This document shows, piece after piece, positions 1 through 13,257 of a stretch of 64,000 nucleotides of DNA. Below the pieces are notes generated by a model. It worked only from the letters and a program-made list of their open reading frames with translations, had not been told where the DNA came from and searched no databases. The stretch comes from Pseudocercospora fijiensis CIRAD86 (lineage: Eukaryota > Ascomycota > Dothideomycetes > Mycosphaerellales > Mycosphaerellaceae). How positions within the stretch are numbered: the first letter of the stretch is position 1; each line of letters starts with the position of its first letter. The DNA is taken from NCBI RefSeq assembly GCF_000340215.1, contig NW_006921547.1:778140-842139 (forward strand), written 5' to 3'. The position numbers were made by a program, and so were the translations under genes.

Positions 1-1920
1 GAAGCCTCCCTAAACCGGCTACGAGAGTAAGTAGTTTGTACCGTAAGATCTCGTAGTTATTGCATTAATTGCTCCTAGTAGCGCTATCTAGTAGAAGTAG
101 TAGCAATTAACTCACTTTAGCTAGCATAAGTTGTCTAGGAGTAGCTTAGTATTAATTACTTCTCGTATTATCTTTATATACCGGTTATATAGTACTAGTA
201 ACCTCTACCCCTAAAGTAGTATAATCTGTTTCTTAGTATAAGTATTATTACTTGCTTACTACGTACCGCTATATTCTTATAAATATTCTATTACGTCTTT
301 ACTACCCTATCCTCGTTTTTATATCCTATCCTATAAGTATACTATAATCCTTACCCTTAGAAACCCTAAAGATCCTTCTACTATACTTAGTAGTATTAAA
401 AGCGGCGCTATAGAAAAGTATCGCTTCCTCGATATATAGTACTACTAGTTACTTATGCTTCCTTAGTATTAGATTCAAATTCACTATCTCTAATAGATAT
501 CTTTTTCCTAATAGCTCGTTTAATAGCTTAGGCGGAAGGTAATAATTAATAAAGCAAGATCTATAAGCGGTAATATAGATTAGGAAGGGCTTGTTAGTTA
601 GTACGCTAACGCTATACGTTTTGTACTAGATAAATATAACGAGTATATTGTAATTTGCTTGCGATAGCCTTTTATAGCTTCGTATATATTACGTAGTATA
701 TTAGTAGATAGCGGTTTTTTAAGTGTTATATATAGTTAATTTTTATCTTTTCTATATAATATATATGAATCTAGGCGCTAGATAATAGCTTTCGATTTGA
801 CGTAGTACTTAATTATCTACTATTATCTATTAATATTTCCTAAAAACGATTAAAAATAAAACAGACCGTCGACGAGGAGCCCTATCTATAATAGTAGCTA
901 GCTAGACATAATTTATATATCTATCTAACTAGTTAGGAGCAAGTTATTATAGCGGCCTATTTGGTTCCGTATTAAGTCGTTACTTTATAAGGCCGCTAGG
1001 TACTATAGTACGATCGGTATATACGACTCGGCGGTAGTTACGCTAACTATATAACTATATAGTAAAGTTATATAATATAGCTTAGATCTTAGAAGTACTA
1101 GTATTATCGTTATTTAAACGGCGCTCTATAAAGTATCTTTATATAAGACTCTAGTTACTATTAGATTAATACTAGAAGCCTCTAAACCTATATCCGATAT
1201 ATCTATAAATTAGTAGACTCTTAGTAGTATAGAGATATCTGCTAACTTTACTCTAGACGATAACTAAATAGCCGATTACTACTATTATAAGTTCTATCCT
1301 AGGTCGTAGAATATATACTTTAGTATCTACTTCCGCTCTTAAAAATAAGTAATAAATAGGAACAGCAAAACGATTAAAGTTTTACTAACTTCTATAATCT
1401 TTACTATCTATAGAAGAAATGCGGCTAAATGAAAAGCTTATTTAAGCTTTTAATAGCTATTCTTAAGCGTTATTATTAGCTAAAGTCTCGCTACTAAACT
1501 TCTTATATTTACTCCTATATTAGGAATACCCGCTTCGAGGCCTTAGATATCCTTCTTATTTTTACGAGAAACGCCGAGAAGTGTAGCTATATTAGTCTAC
1601 GCGTTCCGTATTTCTACCGTATCTTATAGCTCTATATACGCTAGAATATCACAGATAAAATTATCGAGATAGTATATATTACGTAGATTAGTTATACAAG
1701 TTAGCTATAATTATATAGTTTAGTATCTAATCTAGCTCTTCTCTAAACAAATTAAGCAAAAATAGCGCTTTTTTATAGAATACGTCGCCTTGCTAATAGA
1801 ACTCTATAGGGCATCTTAAGTCTAGCGCTAATAGTAGTATTTTAAAGACCTTTTATATTCTTTTAGTAAATATATACTTAGCGAAAACGGCCTTATATAG
1901 TAGGAAATCATCGACATATA
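1..1920. other. RIPped DNA, no gene recognised
   Basis: This stretch has the window-wide signature of TpA excess with CpA and TpG depletion. In forward frames between about 1,140 and 1,900 there are runs interrupted only by TAG/TAA, as expected of a RIPped coding region, but two frames look equally protein-like and neither shows a motif I can name. No terminal repeats were found. It could be the wreck of another transposon upstream of the LINE. Confidence 0.4.
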
Positions 1921-1989
1921 GGTTGAATAAAAAATAGTAGCGAACAATTAGAGACGAAGGGAAGACAGTTAAGAAGGAAGGGAGGACGA

Positions 1990-3060
1990 ATAGAAAGCAC
2001 TATATACTAGGGCAGAGGAGGTGCTAAAGGCGGAAGATGGAAGAACCCCTAAGAGGGCATATAGGATAATAATCTTAGAACTCCTTAGAGGACTAAAAGC
2101 AATCTATAACTAGGCAAGCTACGTAATTATAAAGGTAGCTAATACAGTCGTAGCAAAGATTACGAAGAAACAATAGGAGATAAGCCTAAACTACCGTACC
2201 TAGGCAGTAGTAGCTAGTTAGGAGGCGCTAAAACCCCCGAGGACAGTAGTTAGAGTCTATATTACGGACCTATAGGAGCAAAAGGAAATCTAAGGACTTA
2301 TAGGGAAAGAGATTATAGAAAGAATTATAGTTAAAGAGGTAATTAGGGCTAGGAACGAAGGAAAAGGGGTAATTAAGCTATTTATAGCATAAGAGCAGGA
2401 CAAAAAGAAGCTAGAAACACAAAAAGAATAGACAACTAAGATAGGGAAAACAGTAAAGGTCTCCTAATAGCAATTTATAATTATAGCCTATAGTATAATA
2501 AGAAGCTTTAAGGAAGAATAGGATATTAAGAGCCTATAGAGACAAAACTAAGCTATATACCTAGGCCTAAAGATTACAAAAGTAGTATAGATTAAAAGGA
2601 AAATCGAAGAGACTAAGAAGCAGTCTTCCCTTATTATCTAGGTAGGGAGTATAGAGCAAGCCAATATAGTACTAGACTAGGGGTTGTTCTAGGACTTTAA
2701 AAGATTAGAAACAGAGATATATAGAAGCAACTATAGGATAATGCAGTGCTTCAAATGTTAGTACTATAGACACTTAGCAGCTAAGTGTATAAAGACAACT
2801 AATACCTGCTCCTATTATATAGGGGATTACTAGGTCAAAGAATGCAAAGTATACAAGGGAGAAGCAAGATGTATATACTATACTAAAAGACACCCCTCTT
2901 AGGCGAAGGAATGCCTAGTAAGAATACAGGCAGCTAGGAAGGTAAAGGAAGCTAGAATCAATATACTAAAAAGATATATAACAAGCTAGGGCAGCTAGGT
3001 ACAGAAACAACCTAGCTAAGTGCTATAAAAGAGGTCTAGACAAGATAATAGATTTACATT
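1990..3060 (+). pseudogene. LINE ORF1, gag-like zinc-knuckle protein (degenerate)
   Basis: ORF1 proteins of this class bind the element RNA and form the ribonucleoprotein that carries out target-primed reverse transcription. The frame is open except for many TAG/TAA codons. The centre is Lys/Glu/Gln-rich and probably helical. The C-terminal third carries a CCHC knuckle starting at 2,741 that reads MQCFKC, a stop, YYRHLAAKC. The metal ligands C, C, H and C are all still present, although the Gly usually before the His is Arg (GGA to AGA). A second Cys-rich stretch follows at about 2,795-2,910 in which some ligands appear as Tyr (TGT/TGC to TAT/TAC). The start codon cannot be fixed. The next ORF is in another frame about 100 bp downstream. 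Confidence 0.75.
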
Positions 3061-3189
3061 TAGGGCCTTACTAGTATAAGAGAGTCACTAGCAACTAGGG
3101 AGACTAAGATACCTTAACATTATAGGAAAGGAAGCAGGGTAGACAAAGCTTAGTTAAATATTAGTCCAAAGTAAGGGAAAACTAAAGGA

Positions 3190-6100
3190 AAACTTATAGG
3201 GAAATAATATAGATAAAACCTAATAAACATTGCAACATTACTAAACATTATATAGTACAATGTCAATAAGAGTAAAGACAAGGTATAGAGGAGCTTCCTT
3301 TAAGCACTAAACCTAAAAGAACATTATATTATTGCAATCTAAGAGCCCTAGCTCAACCTATATATAAAGAGACTAGCAACAGTTAAAGACTTAAGATACT
3401 ACCTAATTATCTATAACTAGGGAGCCCTAAGGATATACATCTACATTAGCAAGGAGATAGATATAGAAACCTAGCAGGCTATACTATAGGAGGATAGGGA
3501 CCTAATATTAGTTTAAGTAGAGACATCTTAAGGTATACTCTAAGTCTACTATATATACAACCTACTACTAGACTTAAGAAGCAGTACCTAACTAAGAACC
3601 CTAGAAAGACTACTAAGAGTTATCTAGGGGAATACCTACTAAATCCTACTTAGGGATTTTAACCTCTACTACCCCCTCTAAGGCTTAGACTTTACCCTAG
3701 CTTACTACTTCCTAGTAGGAAGACTAATTGATATATTAGAGAGGGAAGGAATAGAAATTATTACCCTAAAGGGACTAATTACTTAGGAGGCAAGAGGAAG
3801 CAGTAGCACACTAGACCTATACTTTGTATTACATTAGATTAGGAACAGGATTATAAGATATAGGGTTAACTAGGAACTAGAAGAATTATTAGACTACTTC
3901 CCGGTATAGATTGAGCTAAATATCTAAGCTAATTAGGAAAGGGAACTAGAGGAGAAGCTTAACTAGAAAGGTGCCTAATAGGGCAGGATTAGGGAGGAAC
4001 TAGAAAGGGACCTAAAACTAGAGGAACTCTTAACAAAGCACCTACTAAGGCTAGAGGACATTAACAAGGTAGTAGAAGAACTAATAGGAATCCTAAAACA
4101 GGTAGCTAGAAAGCATACCCTAGCAAAGAAGCATTTACTATACTAGCAACTATACTAGACTAGTAAGTATATAAGGAAGGTTAAAGTAGCAAGGAAGGCT
4201 AGGAGGCAGTAGATATAAACCTATACCTAGGAAGTATAGGACAACTACAACAAAGCCTACTAGGAAAAGAAGATCTAGATTAAGAAAGACAAGATATAAG
4301 AATAGAGATCTATAATAGGAATAATTATAAAGAAACTAGAGGAGATATAGAGGATAGCTAAATAGGCAAAGAGACCTAAATAGGACAAGGATATACTACT
4401 ACAATTCCCGGATATTATAGACTAATAAGGACAAATGCAGACTACAATAGAAGGGAAAGCAAGAGCCCTAGGCTAACACTTCTTCTATAGTAAAGTACAA
4501 GTAGACCTATTAGATATAAAGGAGAAAGATTAAGAGACTCTACTACTAGGCATACTAAGAGACACCTAAGTTAAACCCGAAACTATTAAAAGGATCCTAA
4601 AGAAAATTCTAGGTAATAAAGCACCGGGAGAAGACAAGATCTATAACAAACTTCTAAAAGCATATAGGAAGGGGCTAGCCCTAGCACTAGCCAATATCTT
4701 TTTATAAAGCCTAGTACTAGGATACTACCTAAGGCTATTTAGGAAGTCCCTAATAGTAGTGCTAAGGAAGCCCTAGAAGGAAGACTATATATAGCTTAAG
4801 GCCTATAGACTAATAGCCCTACTTAATATAATAGGCAAGGTGCTAGAAAAAATTGTCGCTAAAAGGCTAACAACCTTTGCCGAGGAAAGGAATATCCTTC
4901 TTAAAGGCTAGATAGGAGGAAGAAAGAAGAGGTTAACACTAATAGCTATAGAACTAATTATAGAACAGATTAAGCATATCTAGCACTATAGTCAAAACTA
5001 GGTAGTAACCCTCCTCTCCCTTAATATCTTAGGAGCCTTTAACAATGTCTCTTGTAAAAGGCTCCTATATATACTTAAATAGAAAGCTATACTAAACTAG
5101 ATAGTCTAATTTATCTAGTCCTTCCTATAGGAAAGATCAATATAGCTTATTCTAGGCAAATTCAAATTAGACCTAATACTAACTAAAAAGGGAATCCCCT
5201 AAGGATTAATACTCTCCCTAATCCTTTTCCTTATCTTTATAGTAGACCTACTCCTACTCCTAGAATTAAAAAACACATTAGTATTAGGGTTTGTAGATAA
5301 TACAAACATCCTAGCCTAGTCTAAGACAATAGAAACCAACTGCAAGATCCTAGAAGAGAAGCACTAGGAGTATAAAAAATAGGCAAGAAGGTATAGAGCA
5401 AAATTCGCCCTAGAAAAGTACTAGCTTATCCACTTTAGTAAGGCTAAATCAACCTATAATATAAAGCAATCAATCACTATCTAAGGCTTTAAAACCTAAC
5501 TATTAATAGAGCTTAGGGTACTAGGGATCTAGCTAGATCCAAAACTAAATTAGGGACTATAAGTAAAGAAGGCAAAGTAGAGGGCAGATGCTAATATACA
5601 ATCTATTAATAGGCTTATAGCCTCTATATAGGGGGCTATATTCGAGAAAGCTAAAGTTATATATAAAGCAATTGTTAAGCTAGCAATGCTATATAGAGCT
5701 TAGATATAGATAGCCTAGGAGAAAACACTAAAGAGGATTAAGCAACTAGTTAGCAGGTCCTAAACCTAAAGCCTAAAGAAAATCCTAGGAGTATACAAAA
5801 CTACACTAACAAGGGTAGTAGAAATGGAATTAGGGATCCTACTAGTTAAATAATACTTTAAGGGACTAAGACACTAATATATAGCAAAGACAATAGAATA
5901 CCTAGCCTAATAGACTATCTAAAAGGCACTAGACAAGATAAAAGCCTAGTATATTAGGACTAGGAGGCGAGACAGACTACAAATAACTCCCTAGAAAGTT
6001 AAAGACCTAGAGCAATATAGAGTCTTAATAAGAGAAATGCTAGAGAAAGAGCTTTAGGGACTAAATATAAGGCTAAAGGAAGACAAGCTAAAGGGAGAGA

Positions 6101-6660
6101 AACAAAGCCTAGTAGAATCAATTACTAGATACCTATAGGAGTAGGAATAGAACAAAACACAAGTTAGACTAGGAACCCTAAAGGCACTAATCAAATTTGG
6201 TTAATATAACTACTAGCTCTATAAGGACCTAAACAGGGCCGAGGTAAGCCTAGCTATCTAAATTAGATCTAAATACATTAGACTTAGATCTTACCTATTT
6301 AGAAGAAACGTCCTAGGAATTAAAAGTAGAGCGTACTAATATAGCTACCAATCTTAGAACCCTAAGCATATACTACTAGTCTACCCTTAATAGTCTAAAG
6401 GCAGAAGTAATTAGAGACTAAAAGCAATAGAAAGGGAATACGACAAGCTAATCTAGAGCAAAGAAGACCTAAAGAGGATAGTAAAGTAGATTATCAAACA
6501 GGGATTTGTATAACAATTCGCACTAGCAAGGGAAACTAAGGAGTAGATAAGAAGGAGGGAAGAAGAGGGGGAAAGAAGGGTAAGGCAGTAGGTAAGGTAG
6601 TTAGAGGGTAACAACTATAATACTAGTATACCCTAGAGGAAGGAAAACAAGGAAACGAGG
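3190..6660 (+). pseudogene. LINE ORF2, APE-type endonuclease and reverse transcriptase (degenerate)
   Basis: ORF2 supplies the nicking endonuclease and reverse transcriptase. Around 3,250 the frame reads QYNVNKSKDKV, typical of the first endonuclease strand. At about 3,340 comes AIxEPx with stops at the Gln and Trp positions. The endonuclease core runs to about 3,850 with DFNLYYP and SSSTLDL-like motifs. The RT begins near 4,560 with GxKAPGEDKI, continues through LKAYRLIALLN and GIPQGLILSLILFLIF, and has its catalytic box at 5,290-5,304 as FVDNT. Families have two Asp there, so the second is changed to Asn by GATGAT to GATAAT. Near 6,330-6,395 a C-terminal Cys/His motif keeps its His, but its Cys positions read Tyr. 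The frame is one continuous phase for about 3.4 kb, and nearly all damage is stop codons. Confidence 0.85.
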
Positions 6661-6783
6661 AAGATTAACACTTATAAATAGGATAGGAGGGAGGTTTTTA
6701 CTAACTAAGTTAGTTTCCTACCTAAAACAATATATAGAAACAGACCTGTATAGGCCGAAAGGTACTACAATAGGCAAATGAAA

Positions 6784-6804
6784 TATCTATCTATCTATCT
6801 ATAT
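6784..6804 (+). repeat. ATCT microsatellite at LINE 3' end
   Basis: Four to five ATCT units follow ORF2 by about 100 bp. Short simple repeats at the 3' end are usual for LINEs primed on their own tail, so this is taken as the end of the element. Confidence 0.6.
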
Positions 6805-7067
6805 ACTTAGCGACTATTAATATAGTATTAGTGGTAATAGCGTTAAAAGTCCCGTAGTTAAAGGCTCTATAATAGTCTAGTACTATATTACTAACTAACT
6901 AGTTACGTACCTATAGAGAAGATAATAGGCGGCCTATTATTTACTAGTTCTATAGCCGATTTACTATCGGTATAGACTAGATAGCTACCTATTTATATTC
7001 CGACTTTACTATATATACCTACTAAAAAGATATATTCTTAAAACTATTCTTTTAGGGTAATATACTC

Positions 7068-7780
7068 TATTATAGTAGCTGCCTAGAATATATCGATAAG
7101 TCTTCTAAGCTAGCCGCTATACTATAAAGTAATATCGGATTTAAGTTGCCTTAGCGATAGTAGCCCCTAGCGAAGTAGGTCGCCTAGCTAGCTACCTATT
7201 TAGCCGTATAACGTAACGTCTTAAAGACTCCCGTAGAGGCCGTACGGGGTAGATTAATACGTCGTACCTTAATATACGAGCGATAGAGCTATACCGAACG
7301 ACGCGTACGCGTAGAGAAACGATAGTTAGTAAGATATATAGAGCCGTAAGATAGATCTAAGTAGTAGGAAGGAGCCGGAGGATATAGAAGAGCTAGAAGG
7401 AATATATTTACTTAGAAGCCGTTAACGAGTCGCGTACGCGCGCTATATACGATAGCTAGGAAATAAGGTTACTACGAGATAATAGATAAGCGGAATATAT
7501 ACGCACGCGCTTAGCGCGTAAGGAAGGACCTAAAGATAGAGGTTTACTAAGAAGTAAGCTAGTAAGATATATATACCTACGCTTATATAATAGACGCGCT
7601 AGGCGCCCGTAAGGCGGGATACTTAGGAAGGGGCTCTCCCTCTAAGGCTCCCTTCTTTCTTTCCTTTATAATCCGTCTTATATAAATAGTAGCTATATTA
7701 ACTTAGTGTTTCCCTTAGTTTAGTTTCGCTTAGTTTAAAGTTTAGTATATATTCTAACTACTTAGCCTCTAACCCTTATA
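7068..7780 (+). repeat. Lone LTR of Ty3/gypsy family A, + orientation
   Basis: This segment is the reverse complement of the LTR at about 19,000-19,689. The match starts at TATTATAGTAGCT (7,068) and runs through the shared GC-rich middle to the shared end around GTTTAAAGTTTAGTATAT and CTAACTACTTAGCCTC, after which the sequences part. The terminal TG of an LTR has become TA. No gag or pol follows; a MULE-type gene lies downstream. It is either a solo LTR or the start of a truncated element, in the opposite direction to element A. The last 20-30 bp may belong to the internal region. Confidence 0.75.
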
Positions 7781-8429
7781 TACTCCGCTTCGTAGCTAGA
7801 TAGGGATACGGATTTTTATAGAGTACTATACTAATATATAGGCGCTCTAGGTCTTAGGAAAAATATATAATCCGAGGTAGAACGCTATATAGTATAGTTA
7901 CCCTCCTAATCGGTATCGCTATAAGCGACTAGTAGAGGTTCCGACTATAGCTTAGATACTAACGTAGTATTATAAGCCTTAGGATTGTTTAGATATTTCT
8001 AAACTCTTTTTAACGCTTAAAAGTACGTTCTCTTAGGATTAGACGAAAATCTAGATACTACGCCTACGGCGTAGCTACTTAGCCCTAGAGTTGCCTTCGA
8101 GGCTCTAGGGAAGCTTGTTTTTAAAATTCTTTTACGCGTACCTCGACGTTATTTATAGGCGTCTAAAGTCTTATAAGAGTATCCGAGCGCCTAACCTACT
8201 AAGAATAGCCTTTCTAGACCTTATAGAGCGGCGGTCGGTATAGATTGTATACGCTTCCGCTCCGGCGCGTCGAGGCGCGCCTATTTGTTTAGGTTCTTGT
8301 TTTCTATACCCCTACTACCCCTACTAACCTCGCTATCGCTCCGCTCCGCCCTCTATAATAAGTAGATTCTATCTCTTCTAATAGCGCCTTATTAATTAAA
8401 TTATGCCTTTAATCTCTTCTAATGCTATA

Positions 8430-11400
8430 TTAATTAGTAACCTCGTCGGCGATAGTAGAAGTAGTAGTATACTTACCTCGGAGGCTTAGGGCGACTTCGC
8501 GTTAGAATACTACGGTATAGGTGTAAATTACGCCCGGCGGTAGCGGCTTAGAATCGCTAACTTCTCGATAGAACGGCCGGCGGAGGACGAATTAGTCTAT
8601 TCTAGTAAAGATAACGCGTTAGACGCGTCCGAGTCCTCCGATTATCGTCGCCCTTAAAAGTCTCGAGTTCTCGTCGAGCTAAGCGATAAATACGCGTAGT
8701 TACCGCACGTCGATAACCTCTATAAGTAGCGAGAACGACTAATCCTTCTAGGCTTTAATAACTATATTAAAGTGTTAGCAAAATAGTAGTACGCGCTTTA
8801 GCTATATATTAATAATATATAGGTAAAGGACCGTAACTATATCGAGAAAAGCGGCCTAGAAACGACGTATTATATATACCGCTTCCGTAAACAACTACAC
8901 TAGAAGAGTAATAAGACGAAGAGCCGCGGCGTAAAGAGGGATACTAAGAAGATAGAGCGCGCTTAGTATTATACTATAACGATAAAGGTTATCGCTATTT
9001 ATAGTCCGAGTAATATCGCGCTAGACGAGGATAGTAACGAGGATAGTAAAGGACTCGGTAGTAGCGGTAGTTAGGAGATTGTCGTATATCGGATATAGCG
9101 TATAAATCGCGACGACTATAGCGATTACTACTAACTAGACAACTTCGACGTATTCCGTCGATATAGCGCTCTCTTAACTACCGCCGGTCGGTAGGTATAT
9201 TAAGGCTATATACCGAGTACTATATAGAAGGCGCTAAAGGCGGAGTACGACCTAGTCGCGTATAAGCTATTTAATGCCGCTAGAGGTCGATAGATATAGA
9301 AATACGATATCTATAACTTAGGTCGCGCCTTCCGGAAGGTATATAGGAACGGTAAACTTAGCGGCGCGTCGCTAGTATAGCAATAGTAGAAGGAAGACTT
9401 ATTTAAGTAGTATCGAGAAGGTAAGTATATTATTTCTTATTACTATCTAAAGTTAAAGAAAGCGTAGCGGGCCGACGCTTCCCGCCGATCCGGACTCCGA
9501 TTAACTAATTAATCGATACGGAGCTCGTCTAACTTAGCCTCTATACCGAGGAAGATATTAGACTCGATTGCCTACGAATAAAAGCCCGGAAAGCTAGAAG
9601 TTTAAAGAATCTCGAAATTTTAAAGTTCTTCGCTTAAAGCGGAAGCGCCGTAGAGCCTTAGCTTCGAGCTAATTAAGAATTTTAGAAGCTACGGCAATAC
9701 CTCGGTCCGGCTTTTTAGCGTATCTTAGTAGGCCGAACCCTAAACTTTAGATTCGACGCGCTTCCTTTGTTTTAATTTTTAGTTTTCTATTATAACAATT
9801 ACTAATATACTAGTATAGAAGGGCTCTTTTACGACAATATATTAGTAGTACGCGAGACTAACGGTAAAACAACCTATAGTATTGTTTAGGCGACTAAAAC
9901 TAGTATAGAACTACTAAAATCCTATACTACGATCGTATTTATAGACGCGACGTATAAGACTAATTATCTTAGTTAGTATCTTTATACTATTATAGTAAAG
10001 GACAAATACGGCATTTCGCGTACCGTTGCGTATATACTAACTCCTACTAATAATAGCGATATTATATCGACCTTCTTATATAAGATAAGCGCGTAAATAG
10101 ACGGAATTTAGGTACCTAAATTTATATTAATAGACGACTCGGCGGTAGAGCGACGCGCAGTCTATATAGCATTTAGCAACTATATAATATACCTTCTTTG
10201 CTATGTCTACGTTTAACGTACGGTCGCTCGTCGTTTTAGCGGTAAGACCTATAGCGAGACGCGTCGATACCTTCGAGCCGCTATTATTTATCGCTACTCC
10301 CTCGAAGGCGCGAAATAGTCCCTCTCCGCCGCTATCGACAGTTTGCCTATAAACGCAGATTACGCGTTAAATAAGAACTATCTAGAGCAAGAGATAGGTA
10401 AAGATATCCGCCTTTAGGCCTTCTACTTTCGCTATAGCGGCGTACTAATAATCGTATAATAAAACACGACTATAAATATAAATAAGAGCTTCTACGCGTG
10501 CCTTAAAATAGATAGCAATAAGGCGCCGATAGTAGCGGACTTTATACTTAAAGGCGTAGCGATTTACGTTCTTCGCGAGATAACGATTAAGGATATCCGA
10601 TCGGACGTTATAGCGTACCGCTAGGGCGCGAATATATATCCTCTCGCTCGCGGCGACGACGACGAGCTTCGAATATACCTTCTACGCCTTCTGTAGCCTA
10701 TTTAACGTAAGGTTAGCGCCGAAATTAGTCGAGCGCTAGACAAGGAGGCATTCTAAGACCTAAAGCCGCTTAGTAAGGACCGCGCCTTCCTTACTTGCGA
10801 CTATAAATTCTTCCGCCGCTATCGTATACTATACGCTTGCCTCTAGTACTATTATATTGCTCTTCTTCGTACTATTATTAAAGACACGTACTAGCAGCAC
10901 TAGATTAGTATATTTAAAGGCCGCGCACTCGAGGTCTACGAGATAGAAGACGCGCCTTACTAACAAGGTATAGACACTATAATAGCGGTACCTTACGCGC
11001 CTACCTATCGACTTAACGTACGCGAGACGCTTACTAAGGCGTACGAGTTAATCTTTAAGCTTAAGCGTATATACGACAAAGAAGGCTTCGAAGAAGACGA
11101 CGAGAAGCGTATATAAGTAATCTCGAAGATACTATTAATCTTCTACGAGTCCGGTAACGATATTAGGCGCGAGTTTACGTAGTTAGTGCTAACTTACTTT
11201 AAGAATAGCTACCCTTCTCCTAATGTAACGCTATTATAGCCGCCGAAGCTATTACAACTGCTACTTCTAAGTAACGTACTATCGCGTTATTATAATACCT
11301 CGAAGGCGCTACCGCTAGACGCGATAGCGAGTAAGAAGCGGAAGGGTAAGAGCGTAGATACTACGAGTAAGAAGAAGCCGCCGCCGAAGCGGTCGAAGAA

Positions 11401-11760
11401 ATAGGTAGAGAAATAGGTAGAACAAAGACACATGCCCGAACGAATACTAGCGGCGCTAGCTTAGCTAAATTTTAGTAAAGAAGCGCCGTTAGCAGTTCTA
11501 GGCGGTATCGACGCGTTCTCGTCGCGCTTTCCTTTAAATTCCGCTATCGCGTAGGTCGCGTAGGTCGCGTAGGTAACTAATAGCTTTAATATGCCTCTAC
11601 CGACACTACCGGCACTAAATAGGTAGCAATACGCGCCTCCGAGCGCGATATAGGTCTATAGTAGTATGCCTTATATACCGCCGCCCTCTAATATATATTA
11701 ACGCTATTAAAATAGCTATAATCGCTAACTATACCTCGAATTTTGCTATACCGCTATTTT
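8430..11760 (+). pseudogene. MULE-type (Mutator-like) transposase, degenerate
   Basis: MULE transposases are DDE enzymes that move DNA transposons. After a poorly conserved N-terminal part (8,650-9,420) there is a probable intron at 9,421-9,818 (GTAAGT start, branch-like TACTAAT, end TATAG). From about 9,820 a single frame with only TAG/TAA interruptions runs to about 11,750. It opens with the family hallmark TIVFIDATYKTNYLS (catalytic Asp at 9,944-9,946), followed by a segment ending LIDDSAVE near 10,125-10,148 that should hold the second acidic residue. The C-terminal end is basic (KKRKGK, KKKPPPKRSKK) and then low-complexity, with a VAQ repeat coded by a 10-bp repeat near 11,545-11,573. 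Terminal inverted repeats were not found. Confidence 0.75.
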
Positions 11761-11779
11761 GCTAACAAACTTTAGCTTT

Positions 11780-13257
11780 ATTTTTAGTAACATTATTAGT
11801 ATCTATTAGTAGAGATACGGGGGTCGTTAAAATCTATTAGAACAGTGCGAAATCTATTAAATTGCGACCGTACGACCTCTTATTCGCGATGTTTAGTATG
11901 CTAGCGGAAATCGTACTACTACTACTACTACTACTACCCTAGTACCGTCGACCTAGCAATAGCGACGCGCGCCGACGACGAGATTACGTTTTCTATAGTT
12001 ACGTATACTACGGAGCGGACTTCTAGATCTTACTATAGGCTAAGGCTATTCTTAGTAGAATCTACGCACTAACGCTCTTACGGGACTTTAAATAGGCTCC
12101 GTTATTTAGCCTAGAAGTAGGATTTAGTCCTTTCTTATTAAATCTAAGTATTATTCCCTCTAAATAGTATTTTTAGTTTAAAGTAATAGATCTATTTATC
12201 CTATTTCCAGTAACTTTAATACTAAGATAATAGTTTAAGAGGCGTAGATCGCTTAGTTAAAGATCTTTAGATAAAGAATTTATAGGTAAGAAGACAGTTA
12301 GTAAGAGTTATAATTTATTATTAGCTAGGTCCTTATCTTATTACGTAGCTTATAAGCGTAAACTATTCGCCTCGATAGTACCTATCCCTATAAGCCGACT
12401 AGGCTACTCCTTCTATCGCTTCTCTACTCGTATAGTAGCACTTATAGACTAGTATTTACGCTTACATTCCTCGCCTTTATATATAGCCGCGCTAGCTAAT
12501 ATACTATAGGCCTCTTCTACTTACTTTATAGATTACGAGGAAAATAGGGTAAATAATAGTAATATAGGGTTAATATCCTACAGTTCTAGTTTTAGATAAG
12601 AACGTAGGAAGTCCTTATAAGTTTATAGAGTACTACGAGACGCTTTAACCGTACGAGGGCTAGTCGTAGTAATACAGAGCTATTACGGCAATTCGGGTAT
12701 TAGTATTCGCTAAGGTAGCGGAGGTAGCGAGGATAGTATATTCTAAGTAATTAAGTTTTTAAGATTCCCGATATAGTAGCGACTATTAGCGAGATGCTAT
12801 ACTTCTAGATAGTAGGCTCTAGGGAACGTTATTACTTTACTAACGTAAGATACTACTATTAGCAACCTCCGCTATTATAAAGATTCCTCGTACTAGGCTT
12901 CTTCCTATACTATTTCGATCGTAATTATTTACTAGTTCTAGTTTTAGTTAGTAGCTCTGTATTAATCTTAAATATACTTATAAGGGACCCCCCTATTAGT
13001 TAGAATATACCTGTCTTCTAAAATACCGATCTTATATTATATTATATAAAGCGAATATCCTAGCCTAAATAGCTAAGAGCGCTTTAATAAACTTAGGTAT
13101 CCTAAATTCGCTAATACTACGGTATATAGCTTCTAATACCGCTTGTCTATGCTTTAGCTTATATATCTAGAAAAGGATAATATCTAAAGGCTATATAAAG
13201 TATTATATATATAGCTATAGACCCTAGAGTAAAATCTTATAACGCCTTCTTAATATT
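11780..13257. other. RIPped spacer with a CTA microsatellite
   Basis: I recognise no gene here. A run of about eight CTA trinucleotides lies at 11,912-11,937. The rest is AT-rich with TpA excess. The segment ends abruptly where the truncated LTR of element A begins, so a breakpoint or another insertion lies at about 13,257. Confidence 0.5.
11912..11937 (+). repeat. (CTA)n microsatellite
   Basis: About eight perfect CTA units. RIP of a former CAG or CTG tract is one possible origin, but the sequence does not show it. Confidence 0.8.

Larger units (their letters stand above)
1925..6815 (+). mobile_element. Tad-like LINE (non-LTR retrotransposon), RIP-inactivated
   Basis: The element has the two-ORF order of Tad-clade fungal LINEs: a zinc-knuckle ORF1 (about 1,990-3,060, frame 2), then an endonuclease/reverse transcriptase ORF2 (about 3,190-6,660, frame 1), with no LTRs. 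The 3' end is marked by short ATCT repeats at 6,785-6,804, in place of the simple tail such elements end with. The 5' edge is approximate, set where the A-rich, CA-rich composition begins. That composition is distinct from the rest of the window: CpA is common on this strand while TpG is nearly absent. I saw no target-site duplication. The length of about 4.9 kb is plausible for a nearly full element. Confidence 0.85.
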
